Source: Bacteroidaceae bacterium (GTDB taxonomy: Bacteria > Bacteroidota > Bacteroidia > Bacteroidales > Bacteroidaceae). From it: DNA of 64,000 nt. Position 1 is the stretch's first letter; the number at the start of each line of letters is the position of its first letter. The stretch spans positions 1 to 64,000 of the forward strand of contig JAKSLI010000011.1 in the NCBI GenBank assembly GCA_024401305.1. The letters run 5' to 3'. Shown one piece after another: positions 1-9,441 of the stretch. The notes beneath the pieces were generated by a model. The model was given only the letters and a program-made list of their open reading frames with translations, made no database searches and was not told the DNA's origin. A program made the position numbers and the translations under genes.

Positions 1-169
1 ATAAATTTGTTATTATTTGCTCTAATTTGTTTCCTTAAATATCCATTTGGTTGAACCGAAGGAAGGCGGTCCGTAGGAGAACTGAAAGTCGGCGGCGCGA
101 AGCGGAAAGTCAAAGCCAATCTGCGGTTAAATAAGTTTGTGCCAAATGGTATATTGTTTCCTAATTTAT

Positions 170-274
170 TTTGTATTCTTCTCATTTATTCGTAACTTTG
201 GCTTGCGCCTAAGTTACTTCCGTTCGGAAAAAATCAAATAAATTTGTTTTTTCGCTCACTTATTCGTAACTTTG
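170..274 (+). promoter_or_regulatory. Tandem Bacteroidetes promoters ahead of the DUF4199 gene
   Basis: Two matches to the Bacteroidetes sigma-ABfr promoter are visible: TTTG at 170-173 with TAACTTTG at 193-200 (19 nt spacer), and TTTG at 243-246 with TAACTTTG at 267-274 (20 nt spacer). The second ends 26 nt before the ATG at 301. The sequence around each -7 box is similar (ATTCGTAACTTTG), so one may be a local duplication. I see no gene in 1-300. Confidence 0.75.
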
Positions 275-300
275 CCCCCAAATTTATACATTATTTTGAT

Positions 301-849
301 ATGAACGCAGAAGATTACAAGGCATTGAAGGCAAAGGCTCCGCAGGAAGGTCTCGTGGTGGGCGTGTTGTGGGTCGCTGCTTTCGCTTGTTACATAGGGC
401 AATTGAGCCAGCCGATACTTGGATTGATGGTGATGCCGTTATCGCTGATTTCTGTTTTCGTCGTGGTAAACAGACTGAGGGGCTACCGCAACCAGTATTT
501 GGATTTCCTGCCGTATTTCAAGGCCTTTGTCTATTTGTTCCTTGTGTTCCTGTATGCTTCGCTGATAATGGCTCTCGGCCAATGGATATACTTCCAGTTC
601 ATGGACCAGGGATTCCTCTACGGCGAGATCATGAAGATGATGGAAACTGCCGAATTCAAGCAGGCTATGGATGTCTATAAGGGCATGGAGGGCTTTGACG
701 AGAATATGTTCAAGGTGGCAGTGGACCAGATAGCCGAGATGAGACCGATAGACATCGCTTTCCAGTTCCTGTCGATAGATGTCGTGGTAAGTCTTTTCCT
801 CTCACTGTTCCTCGCAATGCTGTCGATGGGAAAGGCGGTGAGGAAGTAA
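301..849 (+). CDS. DUF4199-family membrane protein
   Basis: This 182-residue integral membrane protein has hydrophobic segments near residues 20-40, 42-58, 75-98 and 155-175, the usual DUF4199 layout. The start at 301 is chosen because the promoter -7 box at 267-274 lies just upstream; a longer reading from 244 would begin inside the promoter. In Bacteroidetes DUF4199 genes commonly precede a family 2 glycosyltransferase, as here, so a role beside that membrane glycosyltransferase is likely, but no biochemical function is known to me. A palindromic repeat follows the stop codon directly. Confidence 0.8.
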   Translation: MNAEDYKALKAKAPQEGLVVGVLWVAAFACYIGQLSQPILGLMVMPLSLISVFVVVNRLRGYRNQYLDFLPYFKAFVYLFLVFLYASLIMALGQWIYFQFMDQGFLYGEIMKMMETAEFKQAMDVYKGMEGFDENMFKVAVDQIAEMRPIDIAFQFLSIDVVVSLFLSLFLAMLSMGKAVRK

Positions 850-851
850 CA

Positions 852-893
852 ACGACCTCCCCCAACCCCTCCACAAGGAGGGGAGCCTCGCAA
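852..893. repeat. GC-rich palindromic element after the DUF4199 gene
   Basis: The arms CCTCCCCCAACCCCTCC and AAGGAGGGG follow the stop codon at 849 almost directly. This is an intergenic copy of the palindrome family found in frame in several genes of this window. Confidence 0.7.
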
Positions 894-969
894 GGGTAAG
901 TGTTATCAGAAAAAGTACAAGGCTTTCGTGGTCTCAATAAAAGATTTTTGAAAAATAACAATAGAAAAT

Positions 970-1929
970 ATGAATATCTCAGTAGTAGTACCACTATACA
1001 ACGAAGATGAATCTCTTCCTGAGCTTCACAAATGGATTGCCCGTGTGATGAAGGAGAACAACTTCACTTACGAAGTGATCTTCGTGAACGACGGCTCCAC
1101 CGACCGCTCTTGGGAGGTCATAGAGCAGCTTGCAGCGGAGTTTGAAGAAGTCAAGGGCATAAAGTTCCGCAGAAACTACGGAAAATCGCCTGCTCTTTAC
1201 TGCGGTTTCAAGGAGGCTCAGGGCGATGTCGTGATAACAATGGATGCCGACCTCCAGGACTCTCCAGACGAGATTCCAGAGCTTTATCGCATGATCGTGG
1301 AAGACGGCTACGACCTTGTTTCCGGTTTCAAGCAGAACCGCAAGGAAGGCGACCCGCTCTCAAAGACCATTCCTACAAAGCTCTTCAACGCAACGGCTCG
1401 CAAGGTCAGTGGCATAAAGAACCTCCACGACTTCAACTGCGGCTTGAAGGCATATCGCAAGGATGTCGTGAAGAACATCGAAGTCTATGGCGAGATGCAC
1501 CGCTACATCCCATATCTTGCAAAGAACGCTGGTTTCAGCAAGATTGGCGAGAAGCCGGTTCACCATCAGGCTCGCAAGTTCGGCAAGTCGAAGTTCATGG
1601 GTTGGAACCGCTTCGTCAATGGCTATCTTGACCTTATCACGCTCTGGTTCCTCGACACATTCGGCAGAAAGCCAATGCATGTGTTCGGCTTCATCGGAAC
1701 ATTGATGTTCATGATAGGTTTCATCGCAGCCTTCATCCTTGGAGCGGACAAGCTTTACTGCTTGGCAAACAATATCCCACAGCGACTCGTAACCGATTCT
1801 CCTTACTTCTTCATCTCATTGACGATGATGATGATTGGTACGCAGCTCTTCATCGCAGGTTTCCTCGGCGATCTGATTAGCCGCAACTCACAGGGCAGAA
1901 ACGATTACCAAATCGAGAAGATGGTGTGA
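970..1929 (+). CDS. Family 2 glycosyltransferase, polyprenyl-phosphate type (DPM1/GtrB-like)
   Basis: This enzyme should transfer a sugar from a nucleotide donor to a polyprenyl phosphate at the cytoplasmic membrane face. The GT-A fold begins with the motif VVVPLYNEDESLP, followed by FVNDGSTD and the metal-binding DADLQDSPDEIP motif near residues 90-105. Two C-terminal transmembrane helices (about 237-260 and 277-300) match the GtrB/ArnC-like architecture, and 319 residues is the normal length. It follows the DUF4199 gene with a 120-nt gap that holds a palindromic repeat, so the two may be cotranscribed. The exact sugar cannot be told from sequence. Confidence 0.88.
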   Translation: MNISVVVPLYNEDESLPELHKWIARVMKENNFTYEVIFVNDGSTDRSWEVIEQLAAEFEEVKGIKFRRNYGKSPALYCGFKEAQGDVVITMDADLQDSPDEIPELYRMIVEDGYDLVSGFKQNRKEGDPLSKTIPTKLFNATARKVSGIKNLHDFNCGLKAYRKDVVKNIEVYGEMHRYIPYLAKNAGFSKIGEKPVHHQARKFGKSKFMGWNRFVNGYLDLITLWFLDTFGRKPMHVFGFIGTLMFMIGFIAAFILGADKLYCLANNIPQRLVTDSPYFFISLTMMMIGTQLFIAGFLGDLISRNSQGRNDYQIEKMV

Positions 1930-1975
1930 TGACCCCCTCCGACTCCCCCACAAGGGGAGGGTAGAGCCATCCGGA
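1930..1975. repeat. GC-rich palindromic element after the GT2 gene
   Basis: Immediately after the TGA stop come GACCCCCTCCGACTCCC and CACAAGGGGAGGG, then GCCATCCGGAAGG. The CCATCCGG core recurs in the composite in-frame copies at 10176-10262 and 11785-11868. Confidence 0.75.
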
Positions 1976-2029
1976 AGGAAAATCGTAAATTGTAAATAAA
2001 GGAAACAATATACGATTTGGCATAACGTC

Positions 2030-2210
2030 AGATGATGATAAAACAAAAACAATAAAAACCGCACAAAAGAGAAGATGGCTTTGCCATTGATGCTTTGCCC
2101 TCGTGATTTTCCTAGTGAGCAAGCTCACAGATAAAATCCCAAGTTCAAATCATCACCCGAAGGGCTTTCTTCTCTTTCATGCAAAAAACAGAAAAAAACA
2201 TTTCGACTGA
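2030..2210 (+). repeat. Dispersed ~180-bp repeat, copy 1 (AAAACAAAAACAATAAAAACC type)
   Basis: This segment matches 55175-55370 in the same orientation over nearly its whole length: the A-rich head, AAAGAGAAGATGGCT, CTCGTGATTTTCCT, GAGC-AGCTCACAGATAAAATCCC, and GGGCTTTCTTCTCTTT. Internal inverted arms AAAGAGAAGA and TCTTCTCTTT suggest a MITE-like element. No open reading frame inside resembles a protein. Confidence 0.75.
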
Positions 2211-2261
2211 AAACTATATCTGATCAATAAATTTAACTTATTGTATAGGATGTCCAGTTAT

Positions 2262-2478
2262 CAGTAAAGATTTTCTGTAAGATTTTCAATAAGATTTTGA
2301 GCGCAGCGACCTAAATATCAATACCTTTCATTATTTTCAGAAAGATTTTTTGTTATGATTTTAAAATCTTTACTTAAAATCTTACAGAAAATATCTCAAC
2401 GATAGTATTTAGATGGTCGAAGCATAGCTTCTCAAAATCTTAACCAAAAATCCTACTAAAAATCCTAACTAAACCAGA
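2262..2478. repeat. Repeat made of reiterated AAAATCYT motifs, copy 1
   Basis: About 215 bp are built from degenerate units such as AAAATCTTAACC and AAAATCCTACT on one side and their complements (TAAAGATTTTCTG, TAAGATTTTCAA) on the other. Unique landmarks GAGCGCAGCGAC and GGTCGAAGCATAGCTTCTC recur, inverted, in the repeat at 57200-57530. Together with the preceding element it fills most of the 700-nt gap 1930-2635; I see no gene there. Confidence 0.75.
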
Positions 2479-2635
2479 ACCATAAACTGGACACCCTACT
2501 TATTTGACTTATCGTGTGCATCAGTTGTATAAGTATAATTTATTGATAATCTTCAGTTGACTGCGACCTTGTTTTTAATGTTTTTGTCTAAAAGAATCCA
2601 AGCTAAAATGCCATTGTATATAATCACCTAAATAA

Positions 2636-3127
2636 ATGATAACGGTGCTTAGAAAGCTAATATATACATTCATCACAGTGATGCTCCTTGCGTCATGCAG
2701 TTCGTTGGATTGTCCGATGAACAGCCATGTCTATGCTACTTACGGTTTCTATGTGGATGATGACATGCCGGTATCCTTGAACGGACATCTGTCTGTGAAT
2801 GTCAGTAGGATGGACGGCAACGACACGACACTGCTGAACAAGGAGTCGGGCGCTCATTCCATTCGATTGCCGATGAGTTTCCAGAATCCTGTGGATAAGC
2901 TGAACTTCCTGCTTGAACTTGAAGACGGCACTGTGATAACCGATGTGGTAAGTGTGGAGAAAACCAACGATCCGCACTTTGAGTCCGTGGAATGTGGTGC
3001 AAACTATTTCCATACATTGACGAAGGTTTCATGCACGAACAACTTCATCGATTCTGTGGTTATTAAGTACAATAAAGTGAATTTAGATGCAACGAAAGAG
3101 CATGTTTACATATATCTCAAGCACTAG
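2636..3127 (+). CDS. DUF6452-like lipoprotein
   Basis: A 163-residue predicted lipoprotein. The signal peptide ends in a lipobox LLASC with Cys21, followed by SSLDCPMN. The rest is a probable beta-rich domain with no catalytic motif I recognise. The conserved DCP segment just after the lipidated Cys and the following gene match the Bacteroidetes DUF6452/DUF6048 pair, which supports this call. It overlaps the next gene by about 40 nt (or fewer if the next gene starts internally), implying translational coupling. Function unknown; likely envelope. Confidence 0.7.
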   Translation: MITVLRKLIYTFITVMLLASCSSLDCPMNSHVYATYGFYVDDDMPVSLNGHLSVNVSRMDGNDTTLLNKESGAHSIRLPMSFQNPVDKLNFLLELEDGTVITDVVSVEKTNDPHFESVECGANYFHTLTKVSCTNNFIDSVVIKYNKVNLDATKEHVYIYLKH

Positions 3128-3911
3128 ATGGCTGCGATGCCTGGCTTTCATGTGCTGCTTGCTCTGCGTGCAACACATTGATGCCCAGGATTATGTCGTG
3201 ACCGAAAAGGCAAAGCAGAAAGCGGAAATAGCGAAGGCTGAAAAGGCTAACAGGCCAAAGAAGCTTGTCTATGCTGTGGAGAAGAAGAACTTCTTCCAGA
3301 AATTCCGCGAGGATTCTACGGCAGTCATCAACGGCTTGCAGTTGAATGTGGACCTTGTAGGCGCTGTTCAGTCGATGCTTTCCGAGAATAAATATTACGA
3401 GGCATCAGCGCAATTGAGCATCAAGGATTGGTTTTATCCAACCGTAGAACTCGGTTTCGGAACAACCGATTTTCATGAGATAACATCAAACACATACTAC
3501 AAATGCAGCGCTCCCTACGGCAGAATTGGCTTTGATGTGAATGTGATGAAAGATCGCCACGATGATTATCGCGTTGTTGTTGGCGCAAGGGCTGCCTACA
3601 CTTCGTTCAAGTACGATGTGAGCGTGCCGGATGCCGTTGACCCTTATTGGGGCGGAAATGCAAACTACGAGGTGAAGGATGCCTCTTGCAACTACCTTTG
3701 GGCAGAACTCCTTGCTGGCGTTGACGCGAGAATAGCAGGTCCTGTGCATCTCGGTTGGACGATGCGCTACAAGACAAGGCTTTCTTCAAGCTACAAGGGA
3801 ATTGACAAGGCTTGGTATGTGCCTGGCTATGGAAAGGACGGAGACTCGGGATTTGGCGCTACTTTCAATGTGGGCATCAATCTCTGGGACTTCAAAACAA
3901 GGAAGAAATAA
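3087..3911 (+). CDS. DUF6048-like outer-membrane beta-barrel protein
   Basis: A 274-residue exported protein with a hydrophobic signal region ending near VQHIDAQD. A charged Lys/Ala-rich stretch (about 37-60) is followed by alternating strands such as GLQLNVDLVG, PTVELGFG, YGRIGFDVN and GATFNVGINLWDF, ending with an aromatic residue near the C-terminus; this fits a small outer-membrane barrel. The ATG at 3087 gives a 41-nt overlap with the preceding gene; an internal ATG at 3102 is an alternative start. Family function is unknown. Confidence 0.7.
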   Translation: MQRKSMFTYISSTRWLRCLAFMCCLLCVQHIDAQDYVVTEKAKQKAEIAKAEKANRPKKLVYAVEKKNFFQKFREDSTAVINGLQLNVDLVGAVQSMLSENKYYEASAQLSIKDWFYPTVELGFGTTDFHEITSNTYYKCSAPYGRIGFDVNVMKDRHDDYRVVVGARAAYTSFKYDVSVPDAVDPYWGGNANYEVKDASCNYLWAELLAGVDARIAGPVHLGWTMRYKTRLSSSYKGIDKAWYVPGYGKDGDSGFGATFNVGINLWDFKTRKK

Positions 3912-3918
3912 ACAGAAA

Positions 3919-4929
3919 ATGAAGATAATTTTACGCAACATATTGACACTCACGCTGTTTGCCTTTGCTGCAATGCTCTTGGCGTCTTGCCAGCAGAAGC
4001 AGTATATCACGACAAGCGGTGAGGTGTTTGGCACGATCTACAACATCACTTACGAGTACGACCGTGAGCTGAAGGACGAGATTACGATGGCTCTCGAAGA
4101 GGTTGACTTCTCGCTTTCGCCTTTCAACAAGGAGTCGGTCATCACGAAAGTGAACAACAACCAGAAGGCTGAACTCAACAAGCATTTTATCTCGGTGTTT
4201 GAGACTGCCATGAAGGTGTCTGACGATACTGAAGGTGCTTTCGACATAACGGTTGCTCCGCTCGTGAACGCTTGGGGTTTCGGTTTCAAGGAAGGCAAGA
4301 AACCAACCGAAGAACAGGTTGATAGCCTCAAGGAACTTATCGGCTATCAGAAGGTAAAGCTTGAGAATGGCGCTGTCGTAAAGGAGAATCCAGACATGAT
4401 GCTCGACTGCTCTGCCATTGCAAAAGGCTATGGAGTGGATGCTGTAGCCAATAGACTGCGAGAGATAGGCGTGGAGAATTTCCTCGTTGAAATAGGCGGC
4501 GAGGTTGTTTCGCAAGGCGTAAATCCAAAGGGCAATGCTTGGCGCGTAGGCATCATCGAACCTGTTGACGATCCGTTAAGCACGGCTACAGAGCATAAGG
4601 CAATTCTCAATGTGCAGGACATCGCTATGGCTACAAGTGGCAATTACCGCAACTTCTACATCGCAGAAGACGGCAAGCGATATGCCCACACGATAGATCC
4701 ACGAACTGGTTATCCAATACAACATAACATTTTGTCTGCCACAGTGTTAGGTCCTTCTTGCACCATCGCTGACGCCTACGCCACATCATTCATGGTGGTA
4801 GGCTTGGAAAAGGCAAAAGAGATACTGAATCGCCACCCGGAACTCATGGCTTACCTGATATATAATAATGAGGAAGGCAAGAATGATGTGTGGTATTCAC
4901 CAAAACTAAAAGAACTTATCAATGAGTAA
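3919..4929 (+). CDS. apbE: FAD:protein FMN transferase (ApbE lipoprotein)
   Basis: ApbE covalently attaches FMN to Ser/Thr of secreted or membrane flavoproteins such as the NQR/RNF subunits. The start at 3919 gives a lipoprotein signal with lipobox LLASC (Cys24). Family motifs are present: GTIYNITY near the N-terminus, the DCSAIAKGYGVDAVA segment, GGEVVSQG, MATSGNYRNF and the metal-site motif DAYATSFMVVG near the C-terminus. At 336 residues it is full length. Its stop overlaps the next ATG by 8 nt, so it is coupled to the peptidase gene. Confidence 0.93.
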   Translation: MKIILRNILTLTLFAFAAMLLASCQQKQYITTSGEVFGTIYNITYEYDRELKDEITMALEEVDFSLSPFNKESVITKVNNNQKAELNKHFISVFETAMKVSDDTEGAFDITVAPLVNAWGFGFKEGKKPTEEQVDSLKELIGYQKVKLENGAVVKENPDMMLDCSAIAKGYGVDAVANRLREIGVENFLVEIGGEVVSQGVNPKGNAWRVGIIEPVDDPLSTATEHKAILNVQDIAMATSGNYRNFYIAEDGKRYAHTIDPRTGYPIQHNILSATVLGPSCTIADAYATSFMVVGLEKAKEILNRHPELMAYLIYNNEEGKNDVWYSPKLKELINE

Positions 4930-7009
4930 CAATCCGTTTTTCAAACCATTCAATACAGTTCACGAGACCTTCCCGTTCGACGAAATAAAGTTCGAGCATT
5001 ATGAAGAGGCATTCATGGAAGGTATGCGTCGTGAGAAAGAGCGTCTTGAACGCATCATCAACAATCCGGAAACACCGACTTTCGGCAACACAATCGTGAT
5101 TGTTGAAGAGGAAGAAGACGACTATTATGACCTTCTCGACAATGTTGAGTCTGTTTTCGGCAACCTTATGAGTGCTGAGACCAACGACGATATGGAAGAT
5201 CTCGCGGAGAAACTCCAGCCGCTTCTCACCCAGCATTCAAACGATATCTCGCTCAATCCGAAACTCTTTGAGCGCGTGAAGTATATCTACGAGCATAAGG
5301 CGGATGAGAACCTTACGGAAGAAGAGGAGAAACTGCTCATCGACACTTACCAAGGTTTCGTTCGCAGTGGCGCTTTGCTTGATGAGGCTGGCAAGGACAA
5401 GCTCCGCGCCTTGACCGAGGAAGCAGGAATGCTCTCGCTGAAGTTCTCGGAGAATCTTCGCAAGGAAAAGAAGGCTTTCATGCTTCATATCACGGACGAG
5501 GCTGACCTCTCGGGACTGAAGGAGCATGACATTGAGATGGCAAAGGCTGCTGCTAAGGAGAAGAAGGTTGACGGTTGGGTGTTTACGCTCGACGGTCCTT
5601 CGTATGGTCCTTTCATGTCACATTCCGACAAGCGTGAATTGCGCGAGAAGATGTACATGGCGTACAACACTCTTTGTATCAAGGACAACGAATACAACAA
5701 CCTCGACATCTGCAAGCGCATCGTAAACATTCGCCTTGAACTCTCGCAACTCCTTGGCTATAAGTCTTATGCGGACTATGTCATGGAGCATCGCATGGCA
5801 AAGTCAGCAAAGAATGTGAAGGAATTCCTCGACACTCTCATCAAGGCATACAAGAAGCCTGCGCAGAATGATGTGAAGGAAATCCGTGACTATGCACGCA
5901 AGCTCAACAAAGACCGCAAGTTTGAGTTGAAGCCATGGGATTTCAGCTACTATTCACACAAGCTCCAGATAGAGAAATACAACATCGAGTCGGACATGTT
6001 CCGCCCATATCTCAAACTTGAGAATGTCATCGACGGCGTGTTCGGACTTGCCAACCGACTCTACGGCATAACATTCGAGGAGAATCCTGACATTCAGGTT
6101 TATCATCCGGATGTGAAGGCTTACGAGGTAAAGGATAAGGATGGCAGTTATCTTGCCGTGTTCTATGCTGACTTCTTCCCAAGAGAAGGCAAGCAGGGCG
6201 GCGCTTGGATGACAGAATTCAACAACCAATGGATTAGCCATAAGGGAGTTAACCATCGTCCGCATGTGTCTGTAGTGATGAATTTCACAAAGCCGACAGA
6301 GGACAAGCCTTCGCTCCTCACACTCGGCGAGGTTGAGACTTTCCTCCATGAGTTCGGACATTCGCTTCACGGCATGTTCGCCAACACTCGCTTCGGCGCA
6401 ATGTCAGGCACAAGCGTGTTCTGGGATTTCGTGGAACTTCCATCGCAGATTATGGAAAACTACACTGCAAACCGCGAGTTCCTCAACACCTTCGCGTTCC
6501 ATTACGAGACCGGAAAGCCTGTTCCAAAGTCATTGCTTGCCCGCTTGAAGAAGACAAAGCATTATCTCGCTGCCTACAGTTGCATGCGACAGGTTTCCTT
6601 CGGACTTCTCGACATGGCTTACTATTCCATCAAGAAGCCTTTCGACAAGGAAATCATTCCGTTCGAGAAGAAGGCTTGGGGCAGGGCAATGATTATGCCA
6701 CAGTTGCCTGGAACTTGTATGACTACGCAGTTCTCCCACATCATGTCGGGTGGTTATGCTGCGGGATATTACAGCTACAAATGGGCAGAAGTGCTTGAGG
6801 CAGACGCGTTTAGCGTGTTCAAGAAGAAGGGCGTCTTCAATCAGGAAGTGGCACAATCCTTCCGCGACAACATCCTTTCGAAGGGTGGCACTAAGGATCC
6901 GATGGAGCTTTATGTGGCTTTCCGTGGACAAGAGCCAACCGTTGATGCTCTCATGAAGCGAAATGGCATTAAGGTGCCTGCAAAGAAGGCTTCCAAAGCA
7001 AAGAAATAA
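4922..7009 (+). CDS. dcp: M3 family metallopeptidase (peptidyl-dipeptidase Dcp / oligopeptidase A type)
   Basis: A 695-residue zinc oligopeptidase. The catalytic HExxH is seen as FLHEFGHSLHGMF around residue 475, with the third ligand expected in the downstream FVELPSQIMENY segment; both are M3 hallmarks. There is no signal peptide, so it probably acts in the cytoplasm on short peptides. The C-terminus is lysine-rich (KKASKAKK). It overlaps apbE by 8 nt and is followed after 9 nt by the dCMP deaminase gene. Dcp and OpdA types cannot be separated with certainty by eye. Confidence 0.92.
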   Translation: MSNNPFFKPFNTVHETFPFDEIKFEHYEEAFMEGMRREKERLERIINNPETPTFGNTIVIVEEEEDDYYDLLDNVESVFGNLMSAETNDDMEDLAEKLQPLLTQHSNDISLNPKLFERVKYIYEHKADENLTEEEEKLLIDTYQGFVRSGALLDEAGKDKLRALTEEAGMLSLKFSENLRKEKKAFMLHITDEADLSGLKEHDIEMAKAAAKEKKVDGWVFTLDGPSYGPFMSHSDKRELREKMYMAYNTLCIKDNEYNNLDICKRIVNIRLELSQLLGYKSYADYVMEHRMAKSAKNVKEFLDTLIKAYKKPAQNDVKEIRDYARKLNKDRKFELKPWDFSYYSHKLQIEKYNIESDMFRPYLKLENVIDGVFGLANRLYGITFEENPDIQVYHPDVKAYEVKDKDGSYLAVFYADFFPREGKQGGAWMTEFNNQWISHKGVNHRPHVSVVMNFTKPTEDKPSLLTLGEVETFLHEFGHSLHGMFANTRFGAMSGTSVFWDFVELPSQIMENYTANREFLNTFAFHYETGKPVPKSLLARLKKTKHYLAAYSCMRQVSFGLLDMAYYSIKKPFDKEIIPFEKKAWGRAMIMPQLPGTCMTTQFSHIMSGGYAAGYYSYKWAEVLEADAFSVFKKKGVFNQEVAQSFRDNILSKGGTKDPMELYVAFRGQEPTVDALMKRNGIKVPAKKASKAKK

Positions 7010-7018
7010 TCAAGAAAA

Positions 7019-7447
7019 ATGGAAGAAAAACAACTGAAACTCGACGGCCGTTACCTCCGAATGGCACGCATCTGGGCGGAAAACAGCTACTGCAAACGCC
7101 GCCAGGTAGGTGCTATCGTGGTCAAGGACAACCGCATAATATCCGATGGCTACAACGGAACTCCGAGTGGCTTTGAGAATGTCTGCGAGGACGAAGGCAA
7201 TGTCACGAAGCCATACGTGCTTCATGCCGAGGCGAATGCTATAACGAAGCTTGCCCGAAGCAGCAACAATTCCGACGGAGCAACGATCTACATCACAGCT
7301 TCGCCTTGCATTGAATGCGCGAAACTCATTATCCAGTCGGGCATAAAGCGTGTTGTCTATGGCGAGAACTATCGTCTTGACGACGGCATCCGATTGCTGA
7401 AAAGAGCCGGAGTTGAAGTTTTACTTCTGGAAGATGTCCATCAATAA
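7019..7447 (+). CDS. dCMP/cytidine deaminase family protein (ComEB-like)
   Basis: This 142-residue enzyme carries the zinc-dependent deaminase signature: HAEANAI for the proton-shuttling Glu, and PCIECAKLI with the two zinc-binding cysteines. The N-terminal CKRRQVGAIVVKD and the DGYNGTPSGFENVCED loop are typical of dCMP deaminases, which make dUMP for thymidylate synthesis. Length and motifs are intact. It lies 9 nt after the M3 peptidase and 38 nt before the S41 protease, so it is probably part of the same operon. Confidence 0.9.
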   Translation: MEEKQLKLDGRYLRMARIWAENSYCKRRQVGAIVVKDNRIISDGYNGTPSGFENVCEDEGNVTKPYVLHAEANAITKLARSSNNSDGATIYITASPCIECAKLIIQSGIKRVVYGENYRLDDGIRLLKRAGVEVLLLEDVHQ

Positions 7448-7485
7448 TAAGATGGGTTCTATAAATTAGATTAAAAAACTTTTCA

Positions 7486-9168
7486 ATGAAGAAAGAATAC
7501 TTGATGCCGATAATCATGGCAGTCTGCGTTGTGGTAGGCGTGCTTATCGGTACCTTCTGTGCCAATCACTTTGCAGGCGACCGCCTTCAGATAATCAATT
7601 CTGGTAGCAGTCGTCTGACAAATCTGCTGCATGTCATTGACGATCAGTATGTTGACGCAGTGGATATAGACTCTCTTGTGGACAAGGCAATTCCGCAGAT
7701 TCTTGGCGAACTCGACCCTCACAGCGTTTATATTCCTGCTGCTGAGGCAAAGCAGGCTGAGGACGATTTGAAAGGTTCGTTCTCCGGCGTGGGCATTGAG
7801 TTTACTATTCGCGAAGACACTGTGAGAGTGCAGAATGTTCTGCCTAACGGACCTTCAGAGCGTGCCGGTTTGCTTGCTGGCGATAAGATCGTGACTGTTG
7901 ACGGAAAGTCGTTCGTTGGCAAGGACATTACGAACGATATTGCCATGAAGACGCTTAAGGGTCCGAAGGATTCCAAGGTGAAGATTGGCGTGCTCCGTTA
8001 TGGAAGCAAGACTCCGAAAATCTTTGAGATTACACGAGGAAATGTTATTCAGCACAGCATAACATCGACCTACATGCTCGACGAGACTACTGGTTACATC
8101 AAGATTCGCAACTTCGGCGAGAACACTTATCCGGAGTTCCTTGCCGCTCTCGCACAGCTCTCTCAGCAGCGTGCAGAGAATCTTGTCATTGACCTTCGCG
8201 ACAATACAGGCGGTTTGCTGCAGGCTGTTTCACTCATGGCAAATGAATTCCTCGACAAAGGCCAGCTCATTGTTTACACTGAAGGTCGCCGTTCGCCTCG
8301 CGAGGACATCGTTGCCGACGGTCGTGGTGCTTACAAGCAGATGCCTTTGGTAGTGCTTATAAACGAGATTTCCGCTTCTGCAAGCGAGATTTTCGCAGGT
8401 GCCATCCAGGATAACGACCGTGGTACTATTGTCGGTCGCCGTTCGTTCGGCAAGGGACTTGTCCAGCAGCAGATGAATTTCACTGATGGCTCTCTGCTTC
8501 GTCTTACCGTTGCCCGCTATTATACTCCTTCAGGTCGTTGCATCCAGAAGCCATATCTTCCAGGACAGGGCTTGAAATATGAGGAAGACTTGCTTGAGCG
8601 ATATGAGAATGGCGAGCTTTATTCTGCCGACAGCATCCATAACAATGGCAAGGCTTTCAAGACATCGATTGGCAGAATAGTGTATGACGGCGGTGGTATC
8701 ACACCTGATGTCTTCGTGCCGGAAGATACCCTTGGCATGACATCTTATTATAAGGAGGCTGCCATGAGCGGACTTATCATGCAGTTTGCTTATCAATACA
8801 CTGACAATAACCGTCAGCAGTTGAAGGCATTCAGCACGGCAGAAGAGATGAATGCTTTCCTTGACAAGCAACCACTCGTTGACAATTTCGCTAATTACGC
8901 TGAATCGAAAGGCATGCAGCGTCGTAACTTGATGATAGAAAAGTCACGCCGTTTGTTCAAGCGTTACCTGCATAGCAGAATAATATATAACATGCTGAAT
9001 GAGAACGCGTTGATGCAGTATCTCAACAAAGACGACCAGGTGATAAAGGAAGCTCTCGACATCTTCTCGAAAGGTGTGTCAAGACCATCGCGAACAACTT
9101 CCTTCCTCTATTTCTCAACACCACCATGCTCGTTCAGCGAAGCTAATATTCATATCTGTAAAGCCTAA
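7486..9168 (+). CDS. S41 family C-terminal processing peptidase (CtpA/Prc-like)
   Basis: A 560-residue periplasmic serine protease with one N-terminal membrane anchor (about 7-28). A PDZ domain spans roughly 85-170 (GVGIEFTIREDTVRV, GPSERAGLLAGDKI). The catalytic Ser/Lys dyad is visible: Ser in SASASEIF (about 298-300) and Lys323 in RRSFGKGLVQ. Such proteases trim or degrade envelope proteins from their C-termini. The last ~30 residues (from SRPSRTTSF) do not look like the family and may be a lineage-specific tail. A small membrane protein gene follows. Confidence 0.92.
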   Translation: MKKEYLMPIIMAVCVVVGVLIGTFCANHFAGDRLQIINSGSSRLTNLLHVIDDQYVDAVDIDSLVDKAIPQILGELDPHSVYIPAAEAKQAEDDLKGSFSGVGIEFTIREDTVRVQNVLPNGPSERAGLLAGDKIVTVDGKSFVGKDITNDIAMKTLKGPKDSKVKIGVLRYGSKTPKIFEITRGNVIQHSITSTYMLDETTGYIKIRNFGENTYPEFLAALAQLSQQRAENLVIDLRDNTGGLLQAVSLMANEFLDKGQLIVYTEGRRSPREDIVADGRGAYKQMPLVVLINEISASASEIFAGAIQDNDRGTIVGRRSFGKGLVQQQMNFTDGSLLRLTVARYYTPSGRCIQKPYLPGQGLKYEEDLLERYENGELYSADSIHNNGKAFKTSIGRIVYDGGGITPDVFVPEDTLGMTSYYKEAAMSGLIMQFAYQYTDNNRQQLKAFSTAEEMNAFLDKQPLVDNFANYAESKGMQRRNLMIEKSRRLFKRYLHSRIIYNMLNENALMQYLNKDDQVIKEALDIFSKGVSRPSRTTSFLYFSTPPCSFSEANIHICKA

Positions 9169-9204
9169 TGAATGGCATAATCAGAAACGACTAAAGATTT
9201 ACTT

Positions 9205-9441
9205 ATGCAAAAAATAGATCCAAACGATTTCCGTATAAAACCGATGCAGATTGTCCTGTATTTCATCGCCATTGGTGGACTGATTTTCATTTTCCTGAAT
9301 CTGAACTTCCTTCTTTGGCAGGCATGTTTGATGGCAATGGGCGTGATGTTGCTCCTCATCCTTGGAGAATATCTTATCATCGGCTATCTCGAGAAACGCC
9401 GTGACGACAAGGAATGGGACGAACAGCACGGAATAAGATAA
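9205..9441 (+). CDS. Small two-helix membrane protein
   Basis: A 78-residue protein with two hydrophobic helices (about 15-34 and 37-57) and a charged C-terminal tail (EKRRDDKEWDEQHG). It follows the S41 protease by 36 nt. I do not recognise the family; it may be a protease accessory or an unrelated conserved membrane protein. Its stop codon (9439-9441) directly abuts an inverted-repeat element. Confidence 0.65.
   Translation: MQKIDPNDFRIKPMQIVLYFIAIGGLIFIFLNLNFLLWQACLMAMGVMLLLILGEYLIIGYLEKRRDDKEWDEQHGIR

Noticed and set aside
3802..3918. N-terminal extension of ApbE
   Set aside because: It overlaps the preceding barrel gene in another frame and would hide the lipoprotein signal; the ATG at 3919 gives a proper lipobox.
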